Assembly: GCA_945913285.1 (NCBI GenBank)
Contig: CAMEDD010000003.1
Span: forward strand, 1-64,000
DNA length: 64,000 bases
Origin: Candidatus Sulfopaludibacter sp. SbA3
GTDB taxonomy: Bacteria > Pseudomonadota > Alphaproteobacteria > Caulobacterales > Hyphomonadaceae
Direction of reading: 5' to 3'
Part shown: positions 17,976 to 26,441 of the stretch, in pieces
Position numbering within the stretch: position 1 is the stretch's first letter
Layout: each line of letters begins with the position of its first letter
The notes under the pieces: generated by a model
What the model saw: the letters and a program-made list of their open reading frames with translations, nothing else
Database searches by the model: none
Told to the model about the DNA's origin: nothing
Made by a program: the position numbers and the translations under genes

Positions 17976-20342
17976 TTAGAAGGCCTTGCGCAAGGTCACG
18001 AACACCTGCTGCGGCGCGCCGGTGACGAGCGTCTGCGAGTCGCCGGAGTTGACGAAGCCGTTGGTGCCCAGTGTACCGACATAGTCTTCGTCAAAGAGGT
18101 TCGTTGCGTTGAGCTGGATTTCCAGCCCTTCGAGCAGCGCGTTGCCACCGAAGCGATAACCGAGCGATGCATCGACGAGCGTGCGGCCCGGGACATCACC
18201 GCCAGTGTTCGTGAAGGTGAAGTAACGGTTGCCGATGTAGTTTGCTCCGAGCGAGCCGAAGAGCGAACCATTGTCGTAGGACACTTCTGCGAACGCGATC
18301 GTGTCCGGCGTGTTGACGACTTTCTTGCCGGCGGTCAGTGCCTGGACGACGCCAGCACGGTTCACGACGTTATCCTGGTAGCGGGAGTCGTTGAAAGTGA
18401 AGGAGCCGAAGAGCGTCAGGTCGTCGGAGAGGAATACGGAACCAACAAGTTCAATACCCTTGGTTTCGACACCGCCAACGTTCGAGATGACCGGCGCGTT
18501 GCCGACAATGCCGGGGCCTTGCGAGACAGCAAGCAGTCGATCGTCAAATTCGACCATGTAGGCGGCTGCGCCGAGCTGGACGAGGCTGTCGGTGTAGCGA
18601 ATGCCGGCCTCGTAGGTCTGCGAGCTTTCCGCATCAACCGAGCTGATGACTTCGTTGACGACGGTCTGGTTGCGCGAAGAGAACGGACCCGCTGTCGCCG
18701 CGGAGACGAACGCGGCCGCGTTCTGTGCATACGAACCGAACACGTCGATCTGGTCCGAGACTTTGTAGTTGAAACCGATCTGCGGCAGGAAGGCTTCGTC
18801 GGTCTCGATGGTGGCGTTGAGGTCCGAGGCCGTACCAGCAACCGGCAGGGCATTGTTGATGATCAGCGTGTCGGCCGAGTTTTCGACTTTCAGCGACTTG
18901 AAGCCGCCATTGACCTTCAGCGCATCGGTCACCTGCCAGGTATCCTGCAGGAAGAACTGCCGGGTTTCGGTGTCGAAGGTATAACCCCACTGCGTGAAGA
19001 AGGGGTTGCTCAGGAAGTTCAGGAAGTCCTGAGTCGGGGCCGCACGATCGGAGCTGTAGAAGCGGCGGAACTGGTAAAAGCTGTTCGTCTCGATCCAGAA
19101 ACCGCCCTCGATTTCGTGATCACCGATCTCGTATGTCAGGCTGCCGGTCGCGCCTTTACGGTCGATGCTGTACTCGGTCGTGCGGACCGAAAGCGGTGCG
19201 TTTGCGGTGGTCGCTCCCGGGGTCAATGCGTTCGGCGAAATCAGGTAAGGCGTGCCCCAGAGGCCCTGGCCCTTGTTCTTGTGCGTGTAGGCCTGAAGAC
19301 GCAGGTCGAGCGCGTCGCTGACCGGCCAGTCGAGTGCGATATAGCCGAGATCGTCGTCACGCAGACCCGACGCATTCCAGTACGCATCGTCAGCCGAGGT
19401 GATGGGCGCGGGATAAACCAGCGGGGCAGCAGGGTTGGTAACTGGCTGACCCGTATCGCCGCGGCGGTGAGCAATGTCGGCGACCAGAACGGCGAGCGCG
19501 TAATTGCTGTCACCGAAGTTGTCCCAGTCACTGCCGAGGCTGCTGATCTGCCCGAGCGAGAGATCCTGGTAGTCGTTCTCGCGGCGCTCCGAGCGGTTGA
19601 AATAGCCGGTCACTGTGGCAGGCCCGATCGGTTGCACGATCTTCAGGGCATACTGGTCCTGGTTCTGCTGGCCGTCGCCTTTCCATTTGTCCATTTCGCT
19701 GGACATGATCGAGAGCCAGCCGCGCGTCTGGAACGGTCCCAGCTCGCCCGAATCGAGGCGGGCAAAGCCGCGCAGGGTGTTATTGGAACCCGTGGTCAAT
19801 GCGCCAACGGCGCCGAACTTGTCAGCCGCATCGACAGAGCTGAACTTCAGCGCGCCGCCGAGATTGCTGGACGATGCGACGTCGAGCGCGCCAGAGCCTT
19901 GCTGCAGGTCGACCTGGCCGAGGTTCTCGGAGATCAGGGCCCGCGAAATGTGCAAGCCATTGTGGTTGCCATAGCTCATGTCGCCCAGCGGCACGCCGTC
20001 CAGCGAGAAGCCGAGCTGGTTCTGGTTGAAGCCGCGGATGTTAATGCGGACAGCCCACTCGTAAGCGCCGAACGGATCGGCGCCGGACACGGCGACGCCG
20101 GGCAGGCGCTCAACCAGCTTGATCGGGCTGGTGCCGGGCGCGAGTTGTTCGAACACTTCGGCCGTCACGGTCTGCGTCTGGCGGACTTCGCCGCCGCCGA
20201 TGATAACGATCTGGTCCATCACCGCGGTCGTGCTCGCGTCCGCTGCGGCCGGTGTCTCCTCAACCGGCGCCTGCGCCTGTGCGCTGAAGGCTGTCGCGGC
20301 AAACACGGCCGTCGAAAGCAGTATCGAAGTTTTGAATTTCAT
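17976..20342 (-). CDS. TonB-dependent outer-membrane receptor
   Basis: 788 residues from the ATG at 20342, giving the signal peptide MKFKTSILLSTAVFAATAFSA. A plug domain (about 45-160) contains LVERLPGVAVSG and IRGFNQNQLGFSLDGVP. A long beta-barrel follows and ends in the terminal aromatic motif VFVTLRKAF. Such receptors import large substrates with TonB energy. The next gene is phoD and a possible PHO box lies upstream, so a phosphorylated substrate is a reasonable guess. An in-frame start at 20429 would add 29 cysteine-rich residues with no signal-peptide character. Confidence 0.92.
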   Translation of the reverse strand: MKFKTSILLSTAVFAATAFSAQAQAPVEETPAAADASTTAVMDQIVIIGGGEVRQTQTVTAEVFEQLAPGTSPIKLVERLPGVAVSGADPFGAYEWAVRINIRGFNQNQLGFSLDGVPLGDMSYGNHNGLHISRALISENLGQVDLQQGSGALDVASSSNLGGALKFSSVDAADKFGAVGALTTGSNNTLRGFARLDSGELGPFQTRGWLSIMSSEMDKWKGDGQQNQDQYALKIVQPIGPATVTGYFNRSERRENDYQDLSLGQISSLGSDWDNFGDSNYALAVLVADIAHRRGDTGQPVTNPAAPLVYPAPITSADDAYWNASGLRDDDLGYIALDWPVSDALDLRLQAYTHKNKGQGLWGTPYLISPNALTPGATTANAPLSVRTTEYSIDRKGATGSLTYEIGDHEIEGGFWIETNSFYQFRRFYSSDRAAPTQDFLNFLSNPFFTQWGYTFDTETRQFFLQDTWQVTDALKVNGGFKSLKVENSADTLIINNALPVAGTASDLNATIETDEAFLPQIGFNYKVSDQIDVFGSYAQNAAAFVSAATAGPFSSRNQTVVNEVISSVDAESSQTYEAGIRYTDSLVQLGAAAYMVEFDDRLLAVSQGPGIVGNAPVISNVGGVETKGIELVGSVFLSDDLTLFGSFTFNDSRYQDNVVNRAGVVQALTAGKKVVNTPDTIAFAEVSYDNGSLFGSLGANYIGNRYFTFTNTGGDVPGRTLVDASLGYRFGGNALLEGLEIQLNATNLFDEDYVGTLGTNGFVNSGDSQTLVTGAPQQVFVTLRKAF

Positions 20343-20451
20343 GGTCGTCGTCCCTGTTTCACGCTGCTTTGTGCAGCAAACTTTATCGCAACGAGGGCAG
20401 CCGACGATCGGATCCCAAGTTTGCGTCACCGCGGCGCACTAGGCGGTGGTG

Positions 20452-20469
20452 ATGACAGAGGTGTGAACT
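20452..20469 (-). promoter_or_regulatory. Possible PHO box of the TonB receptor
   Basis: Minus strand reads AGTTCAC ACCT CTGTCAT: the second half-site is a perfect PhoB repeat and the first keeps TCAC with the right 4-base spacer. It is 110 bases from the receptor ATG. It lies in a 284-base gap (20343-20626) in which no gene was recognised. One half is weak, so this is only a candidate. Confidence 0.35.
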
Positions 20470-20626
20470 TTTGGCGCCGTTTCCGTGAAACCTTGACATC
20501 CGAACCCAAGACGAATGAGCCTGTCTTCAAGTCTCGGTTGACAGCCTTCATCCGCGGGAGACCGAGCTTGGATTCTTCAGCCGGCGTTCAGCCGATATGG
20601 ACCGGGCGAACTCTACTCAGACCCGG

Positions 20627-21265
20627 CTAGCTGACGGCTTGCAGCGTGTCCGGATCATAAACCGGCGGCTCTGTGCCCCAGTCGATCATGATCACCTTGT
20701 CCGGAGCGCCGGCCAGGACCCGGTTCGTGCGGCCACCGGCTTCGGATGGGCCAAGCGGTCCGCACGGCATGCTTGGCTCTTCGGCTTCGCCATTGAGGAA
20801 CTTGCTATAGGCCAGGGCTTGATCGCCGGTGGGCATCAGGACGAAATCATCATGAGAGCCGGGCTCGATCTCGCAGGATTCAGATCCCGGAGAGGCCGCA
20901 CGCACAGCGTCGATGACCGCGCCGATCGGGGCGTCCGGCGCCTTTGCGAAAAAGATGATCATCGGCTCGCGCACGGCCGTTCCATCGGCATTGGTCGTTT
21001 CACGCAGGAAGCCGGGCAAGGCCTCATCCGCGACGAGGCGGACGGTTGGGCAGGTATAGCTCCAGATCGCTACGCCTGCCGAGACGACTTCGCCCCAGGT
21101 GCAGGTGGCGCCATAGGTTTCGGCGATGCTTTCGCGAGGCTGCGGGGGCGGCGTTGCCGCGGCGACGGCTGCAGCCGGCTCATCTGCGACGGGCGCCGCC
21201 GGTGTTGTGGGCGTGCAGCCGGCAAGCAGCGCGGCGGCGATGAGTATCTGGCTGGAACGGATCAT
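20627..21265 (-). CDS. Hypothetical lipoprotein
   Basis: 212 residues with a clear lipoprotein signal: hydrophobic ILIAAALLAGC and a lipobox cysteine at 17. An alanine/proline-rich linker follows (18-45), then a globular part of about 165 residues with five further cysteines (for example ATCTWGE, SYTCPT, ESCEIE, MPCGP) that could pair in the periplasm. No known family was recognised. A strong AGGGGG ribosome-binding site precedes the ATG. Confidence 0.75.
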   Translation of the reverse strand: MIRSSQILIAAALLAGCTPTTPAAPVADEPAAAVAAATPPPQPRESIAETYGATCTWGEVVSAGVAIWSYTCPTVRLVADEALPGFLRETTNADGTAVREPMIIFFAKAPDAPIGAVIDAVRAASPGSESCEIEPGSHDDFVLMPTGDQALAYSKFLNGEAEEPSMPCGPLGPSEAGGRTNRVLAGAPDKVIMIDWGTEPPVYDPDTLQAVS

Positions 21266-21339
21266 TGCCCCCCCCTTCGGTGATAAGATCGATATCCAGC
21301 ATAAGGGCGTCGCGGGCGAAATTGAGGCGGGCCTGAACG

Positions 21340-21678
21340 TCAGGTCTTCGCCTCGCGCCGGACGGGCATGTGCTTCTTTCCCCAGTCTTTCATGACGCGC
21401 AAAGCGGGGCGGAGCTCCTCGCCCTTCTCCGTCAGGACGTAATCATAGCGTTTCGGGGCTTCGGAATAGAGACGGCGTTCAAGCACGCCCTCCTCCACGA
21501 GACGCTTCAGACGTTCGGCCAGGATGTGACGGGTCATGCCGCTCGATGCGGCGAATTCCTCGAACTTGGATTTGCCGAGATAGCAGTCGCGCAGGATCAG
21601 AAGCGTCCAGCGATCGCCGACGACGGACAGCGTGCGGGCGACCGGGCACCAGTTATCTGAAAGTTCGGACCATTTCAT
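21340..21678 (-). CDS. HxlR-family transcriptional regulator
   Basis: 112-residue winged-helix repressor or activator of the HxlR type, dimeric DNA-binding proteins that often answer redox or electrophile stress. The family core is plain: CPVARTLSVVGDRWTLLILRD, then the recognition helix region SGMTRHILAERLKRL and the wing KRYDYVLTEKGEEL. Cys11 lies at the usual sensing position. It is divergent from the isomerase gene with a 59-base gap that holds CATAAGT twice (21676, 21714) and facing TGACA/TGTCA half-sites, likely its own operators. Confidence 0.9.
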   Translation of the reverse strand: MKWSELSDNWCPVARTLSVVGDRWTLLILRDCYLGKSKFEEFAASSGMTRHILAERLKRLVEEGVLERRLYSEAPKRYDYVLTEKGEELRPALRVMKDWGKKHMPVRREAKT

Positions 21679-21737
21679 AAGTGACAGTGTTAGCGCATTT
21701 TGTCATAAGTTCCAAAACAAAACGTAGGGGCGCGGCT

Positions 21738-22328
21738 GTGGCAAAATTCTTCGAATTCTTCTTCGACTATACAAGCCCGACGGCGTGGCTGGCCGTGCCG
21801 GTGGCGCTCGGCGTGGAGGATCGCTCAGGCGCCGAACTGCGGTTCCGGCCTATGTTCCTCGGCGGCGTGATGCAGGGTAGCGGTAACCGGCCGCCCGGCG
21901 CCGTGCCCGCCAAAGCGAAATACCTGAACCGGGACCTGCAACGCTGCGCCAGACATATCGGAATCGAGGTGCACATGAACCCTGCCTTTCCGATCAACAC
22001 GCTCGGCGTGCTGCGCGCGACGACCGGCATGACCGACAAGGCCGAGCAGCGCCGCTTCATCCTGACGCTGTTCGAAGCCGCCTGGGGCCAGCCGGACCCG
22101 GTGGACCTTGGCGATATGGCGCAGGTGGCCAGGCTGTGCAGCGCAAACGGATTTGATCCCGCGGTGATTGCAGCACTGGCGACGGATCCGGCCAGCAAGG
22201 AGGCGCTTAAAACAACGACAGACGAAGCGATCGCGCGCGGCGTGTTCGGGGCGCCGAGCTTCTTTGTGGACGATGACCTGTTCTTTGGTCACGACCGGCT
22301 CGATTACGTGGAACGGGCACTGGCTTAG
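21738..22328 (+). CDS. DsbA-family 2-hydroxychromene-2-carboxylate isomerase-like protein
   Basis: 196-residue kappa-class GST/DsbA-like thioredoxin fold protein. FFFDYTSPTAWLA at the N-terminus has the catalytic Ser of the glutathione-dependent isomerases in place of CxxC, and GVFGAPSFFVDDDLFFGHDRLD near the end is the cis-Pro region. Relatives act in naphthalene breakdown or glutathione conjugate chemistry; the substrate here is unknown. Start is GTG at 21738 with AGGGG upstream. The stop overlaps the PfkB stop by 4 bases (tail to tail). Confidence 0.87.
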   Translation: MAKFFEFFFDYTSPTAWLAVPVALGVEDRSGAELRFRPMFLGGVMQGSGNRPPGAVPAKAKYLNRDLQRCARHIGIEVHMNPAFPINTLGVLRATTGMTDKAEQRRFILTLFEAAWGQPDPVDLGDMAQVARLCSANGFDPAVIAALATDPASKEALKTTTDEAIARGVFGAPSFFVDDDLFFGHDRLDYVERALA

Positions 22329-23323
22329 ACGAAGACGCCGGCCTGCTCCGCGAGCGCCTTATAGGATTGCTCCGGACGCGGACCAAAGTGGGAAATCACT
22401 TCAGCGGCGGCGATATGGCCGAGACGGGCGCAGGTGGCCAGCGGCAGGCCGCGCGCCAAGCCGAACAGGAAGCCGGCCGCATACTGGTCACCGGCTCCGG
22501 TGGTATCGACGACTTTTAAAACCGGCTCTGCAGGTACGGCAATCGGCGCGCCGTCACCGATGACGACAGAGCCCTTTTCGCTGCGCGTGACGGCGGCGAC
22601 CGTACATTCAGATTGCAGGGCGCTGAGGGCCGTACCGAAATCATCTGTCTCGTATAGTGAGAGAAGCTCCGCCTCGTTCGCGAAGACGACATCGACATAG
22701 CCGCGTACCATCTGGCGGAAGCTGGCGCGGTGACGGTCCACGCAGAAACTGTCGGACAGGGTGATCGCGACCTTGCGGCCGGCCGCCTTGGCGATTTCGG
22801 CGGCGTGGACAAAGGCTTCCTTGGCTTCGTCCTTGTCGAAGAGATAACCCTCCAGATAGAGGATACTCCCGTCCCGGATCATCTGGGCGTCGACGTCTGC
22901 TTTCGAAAACAGGACGGACGCGCCCAGAAACGTGTTCATGCTGCGCGAGCCGTCTTCGTTGACGAAGATGATGCAGCGCGCGGTCGCAGGTCCTTCGGCC
23001 TGCGCGCGAGTGTGGAAAGGCACGCCGGTCGCGGTCATTTCGCCCAGGAACTGGTGGCCGAGATCATCTTTGGCGATCTTGCCGATATAAGCGGCCGAGG
23101 CGCCGAAGCTCGCAAGCCCCGCAATCGTGTTCGCACCGGAGCCACCGGATGTCACGACCGCATCCTTCGCGAGCGCCGTCAGCTCGTGCGCGCGGGGCTC
23201 CTCGATCAGGCTCATCGCATGCTTGGCAATGCCGTGCCTGGCGAGGAAGGCGTCATCGCCGCGGGCGAGCACGTCCACGATGGCGTTGCCGATGCCAACC
23301 ACGTCGTATTTTGCGCTGCTCAT
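22325..23323 (-). CDS. PfkB-family carbohydrate/adenosine kinase
   Basis: 332-residue ribokinase-fold kinase. Family motifs are GSGANTIAGLASFG (about 58-71), a substrate lid, and the C-terminal signature VDTTGAGDQYAAGFLFGL with the catalytic Asp. Alphaproteobacterial adenosine/sugar kinases of this length look the same, so adenosine is a likely but unproven substrate. The ATG at 23323 gives the usual N-terminus (YDVVGIGNAIVDVL); a 31-residue longer frame to 23416 would overlap the divergent gene. Confidence 0.88.
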   Translation of the reverse strand: MSSAKYDVVGIGNAIVDVLARGDDAFLARHGIAKHAMSLIEEPRAHELTALAKDAVVTSGGSGANTIAGLASFGASAAYIGKIAKDDLGHQFLGEMTATGVPFHTRAQAEGPATARCIIFVNEDGSRSMNTFLGASVLFSKADVDAQMIRDGSILYLEGYLFDKDEAKEAFVHAAEIAKAAGRKVAITLSDSFCVDRHRASFRQMVRGYVDVVFANEAELLSLYETDDFGTALSALQSECTVAAVTRSEKGSVVIGDGAPIAVPAEPVLKVVDTTGAGDQYAAGFLFGLARGLPLATCARLGHIAAAEVISHFGPRPEQSYKALAEQAGVFV

Positions 23324-23414
23324 GCCCGCCGGTTCCCTGCCGTTCAACTCTGTCCCGCGCCTTGCCAGAGCGGGGGCGTGGACACAAGGCCCGCAGGCGA
23401 TTAGAGCGCGGCGC

Positions 23415-24290
23415 ATGAGAAAGATCGCTTACCTCGCCAGCCGCGTCACCCTGCCCGGCTCGCCCATCCGCCGGACCGACGCGTTCGAACATGACTTCAT
23501 GATGGACGCACTGCGCGACCCCTTCGAGGCGCGCGGCCTGAAGCTGGAGGACGTTTCATGGGACGATGCGAAGGTTGATTGGGCGAGCTATGCCGGTGTG
23601 ATCATCGGCACGACCTGGGACTATTGGGACAGGCTGGAGGAGTTCCTGGCAGCGCTGGACCGGATCGAGGCGAAGACACGGCTGTTCAATCCGTCAGCGC
23701 TCGTGCGCTGGAACATCCGCAAGACTTACCTGCGCGACCTTGAGGGCGAGGGCGCGCAACTGATCCCCACGTTGTGGCTCGACGTTGCCGACGAAGCGGC
23801 TGCCAAGGCGGCGTTCGATACGCTGGGCGCGGGAGACGTCGTGTTCAAACGCCAGGTCGGCGCGGGCGCGAAGGACCAGCACCGGGTGACGCGCGGCGAG
23901 GCCATTCCAGAGATGCATCATCCGATGATGGCCCAGCCTTTCATGCCGATGATCCAGACCGAGGGCGAGCTGTCGTTCATCTTTATAGACGGCAGCTTCT
24001 GCCACGCCCTCGTCAAGCGCGCGCAGCCCGGCGATTACCGCATCCAGTCGACCTATGGCGGGCGGGAAGAGAAGATCACTCCGTCAGCGGACGACCTGAC
24101 ATCCGCGAAAGCGATTATCGCCGCGCTGGACGAGCCACCGCTTTATGGGCGTGTGGACATGCTGCGCGGGGCGGATGGCGGCTTGCTGCTGATGGAGCTC
24201 GAAGTCATCGAGCCCTACCTTTATCCGGTCGAAGGGCCGGAACTGGGGGAGCGCATGGCTGCAGGCGTTGCGCGGCGGCTCGGCGTCTAA
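23415..24290 (+). CDS. ATP-grasp ligase domain protein
   Basis: 291-residue protein of the glutathione synthetase/RimK-like ATP-grasp group, which joins a carboxylate to an amine through an acyl phosphate. Visible features are the nucleotide-binding strand VVFKRQVGAGAKD (about 150-162), a Gly-rich STYGGREEKI loop, and the metal-ligand motif LMELEVIEPYLYP near 262-274. The preATP-grasp domain is at the start (GTTWDYWD). The partner amine and acid cannot be predicted. It is divergent from the PfkB gene, and its stop lies 2 bases from that of the next convergent gene. Confidence 0.8.
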   Translation: MRKIAYLASRVTLPGSPIRRTDAFEHDFMMDALRDPFEARGLKLEDVSWDDAKVDWASYAGVIIGTTWDYWDRLEEFLAALDRIEAKTRLFNPSALVRWNIRKTYLRDLEGEGAQLIPTLWLDVADEAAAKAAFDTLGAGDVVFKRQVGAGAKDQHRVTRGEAIPEMHHPMMAQPFMPMIQTEGELSFIFIDGSFCHALVKRAQPGDYRIQSTYGGREEKITPSADDLTSAKAIIAALDEPPLYGRVDMLRGADGGLLLMELEVIEPYLYPVEGPELGERMAAGVARRLGV

Positions 24291-24292
24291 GC

Positions 24293-24646
24293 TCAGGACG
24301 GGTCTGGCACAGGTTCGCAGGTGAGGCCGGTGAGCGCGTGGAGCGCGCCGTCCCTCTGCGCGCGGACATAGCAGTCGCCGTCCATCAGCACGATGTCGAA
24401 CAAGGCGGGCATCGCGGTGCTGTTGCCCTCCATCGGACCCGGCGGCGGCGGCAGCACTGAAACCACGGGATCGCGGGTCACGTCATTTGGGCCCAGCTGA
24501 ATGCGCGCGCGCCCGGTGGCGGTTGCAAGCACCGACGAGAGCGCCTCGATCGTTTCCGGCGAGGCGTCGGTCAACGTCGCGAGCTGCGGCTCGGACTGGC
24601 AGGCCGTGAGGGGCAACAGGGCGGTGAGTATCAACCACGGGCGCAT
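24293..24646 (-). CDS. Small hypothetical lipoprotein
   Basis: 117 residues from ATG 24646, with hydrophobic WLILTALLPLTAC and lipobox cysteine at 16. The remainder is a short periplasmic segment with two cysteines (GDCYVRA, LTCEPV) and no recognised domain. GAGGG sits 9 bases before this ATG; an ATG at 24664 forms an ATGA overlap with the protease stop and is the alternative. Either way it is probably co-transcribed with the S41 protease. Confidence 0.65.
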   Translation of the reverse strand: MRPWLILTALLPLTACQSEPQLATLTDASPETIEALSSVLATATGRARIQLGPNDVTRDPVVSVLPPPPGPMEGNSTAMPALFDIVLMDGDCYVRAQRDGALHALTGLTCEPVPDPS

Positions 24647-24660
24647 ATCGGATGGCCCTC

Positions 24661-26352
24661 TCATTGTCCGGGCGGCGGGGTCATGTCGCGGTTGAGCTCC
24701 ATGACCGAGGGCTGCGGCAGGCTGATCGGCGGGCCCTTCGTGGTGGTCTTCGGATCGTCGGTACGAGGCTGAGCGGCCTCAGCCGAGGATGCCGTCGGGC
24801 ACGCGAAGGAGCTGCGATAGGCCAGCGCCGCCGAGAGCAAGCCCTCGTTCGGATCTCCCAGTTCGCGAGACAGATCGTCTGCCACCGCGCAGCCCGGCAG
24901 GCGGACGCCGAAGCTGGCGGTCGAATTGTTGGGGATGAAGCCGTCCGCATAGTCGCCGAAGCCGGCCGCGTTCACGCCCTGGAACTGGATCGTGTAGTAG
25001 GTCTCGCCGCAATTGTCCTGGGCGTAGAAACCGAAGGGCTTCCCGCAGGTCGTACCGCCGATCTGGATCACCTCGACGCCCACGCCGCGCAGGCCGTTGA
25101 TGACGGCTTCGCTCGCGCTGCAGGTAGACGGGGTCGTGAGCACAAAAACGCGCGGCAGGTTGAGCGTGGGCAAGGCGGTTCCACTGGGCACGGTGAAACC
25201 TTGTCCATTCGTATAGAACGGAATCGGATTGTTGGTGGCGCCGGTGACGGGGTTGCGATTGCCGGCGGCCGCGTTGAACCGCAGGCGTTCGAAGGGCTGG
25301 TTACGTGTCCGGGTGTCGCCGGCCACCATGTAGCCGAGCTGCGACGCCACAGCGAGCAGCCCGCCACCATTATAGCGCAGGTCAAGCACCAGATCGCGCA
25401 CGCCGGCGGCGCGCATCTGGGTCATCGCATCGACGATTTCCCGCTCGCTCAGGAAGGGGCTGAACGTGTTGAAGAGAATATACCCGACGCCGCCGGACGA
25501 GGTGTTGATGACCGACGTGCGGTTGACCGGCTTGGGCGACAGGTTGACGGAGGTCAGCGTGAAGGTACGCTGTGCGCGGTCTGCATCCTCGACCGTGAAC
25601 GTTGTGGTGACGCCCGCAGCCGAAGGAAAGAGCGCAGCGTTCAACTGGTTCACATCGGCCTGGCTCGACGCACTGACGAAATCGATGCCGTTGACGCGCA
25701 GGAGGCGCGACCCGCGCTCGAAGTTCGGTTGCCCATTGGCGGTCGTCGCCGCAGGTGAGCCAGGCTCGGTATAGCGCACGCGGAAGTCGCGCGGCGGGCT
25801 GGCGGAGATCGACAGAAAGCTGGCGCCGTACGTCGCCTGCGGCGCCGCCGTTCGCCGGATCAGGGTTTGCGTGGTCGGCTCGCTGAAGTGAAAGTCGTCC
25901 TTCTCCTTGCCCGACGCCGTGCGCGCCAAGGTGCGCAGGACGGCGAAATAGTCGGTCCGGGTCGAGAAATCAGCCGGATTGCGGTCGGCGACTTCGGTGT
26001 TCCAGAGATAGGTTTCGTTGGTCCAGGAGCGAAGCCAGAAGCGCTCTTCAATCGCAGAGCCTGCCCGGTCCGGGAAGGTGTTGCCTTCGATGTCGCGTCC
26101 GGTGCGCACGGTTTCGCAGCGATCCTTGAAGGTGCTGGCGGCCTGGAACACACCGGATGTCCAGGACGGTCCGCTGGGCGGTGGAGGGGGGGGTGGGGGC
26201 GGCGAGACGGCGGGTGGAGGGACCGACCCTTGAGGGGGGGGCGTCCCCGAAGATCCGCCACCGCCGCAGGCGCTGAGCCATACGGCGGCGCTGACGGCCA
26301 AAACGGAAATCGCTGCTGCCCGGGCGGCTTTTGGAAACTTGGATCGCCGCAT
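24661..26352 (-). CDS. S41 (C-terminal processing) peptidase lipoprotein
   Basis: 563 residues from ATG 26352 (AAAGGA upstream). A signal sequence ends in lipobox LSAC, followed by a Gly run and a polyproline linker (nine prolines), then an S41/CTP serine protease. The catalytic pair is seen in STCSASEAVINGL (Ser) and GGTTCGKPFG (Lys), with substrate strand VLDLRYNGGGLL before them. A PDZ-like region lies about 190-290 (SRLLRVNGIDF). It likely acts in the periplasm on unfolded or tagged proteins. The linker is coded by two G8 runs, which are potential slippage points. Confidence 0.88.
   Translation of the reverse strand: MRRSKFPKAARAAAISVLAVSAAVWLSACGGGGSSGTPPPQGSVPPPAVSPPPPPPPPPSGPSWTSGVFQAASTFKDRCETVRTGRDIEGNTFPDRAGSAIEERFWLRSWTNETYLWNTEVADRNPADFSTRTDYFAVLRTLARTASGKEKDDFHFSEPTTQTLIRRTAAPQATYGASFLSISASPPRDFRVRYTEPGSPAATTANGQPNFERGSRLLRVNGIDFVSASSQADVNQLNAALFPSAAGVTTTFTVEDADRAQRTFTLTSVNLSPKPVNRTSVINTSSGGVGYILFNTFSPFLSEREIVDAMTQMRAAGVRDLVLDLRYNGGGLLAVASQLGYMVAGDTRTRNQPFERLRFNAAAGNRNPVTGATNNPIPFYTNGQGFTVPSGTALPTLNLPRVFVLTTPSTCSASEAVINGLRGVGVEVIQIGGTTCGKPFGFYAQDNCGETYYTIQFQGVNAAGFGDYADGFIPNNSTASFGVRLPGCAVADDLSRELGDPNEGLLSAALAYRSSFACPTASSAEAAQPRTDDPKTTTKGPPISLPQPSVMELNRDMTPPPGQ
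26186..26241 (-). repeat. Two G8 homopolymer runs in the S41 protease linker
   Basis: Runs of eight G at 26186-26193 and 26234-26241, plus G5 at 26195-26199, encode the proline-rich linker just behind the lipobox. A one-base slip would cut the protein before its protease domain. Confidence 0.8.
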
Positions 26353-26422
26353 GTCTTTCAAATCCTTTTCTTTGCCGCTCGGTAGAGGATGCCCCAACCT
26401 TCAGGCGCAGGTCAAATCGTAT

Positions 26423-26441
26423 AACGTATCACCGATACGTT
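26423..26441. promoter_or_regulatory. Perfect palindrome between S41 protease and nth
   Basis: AACGTATC-ACC-GATACGTT has perfect 8-base arms and touches the nth stop codon. No T run follows, so an operator for the S41 gene (start 71 bases away) is as likely as a 3' end hairpin. TATAACGTAT, part of this site, recurs at 42966-42975. Confidence 0.4.

Noticed and set aside
18519-20630. 703-codon open frame on the plus strand opposite the TonB receptor
   Set aside because: It mirrors the receptor codons in GC-rich DNA and encodes arginine- and valine-rich sequence with no family motif. The opposite strand is a clear receptor.
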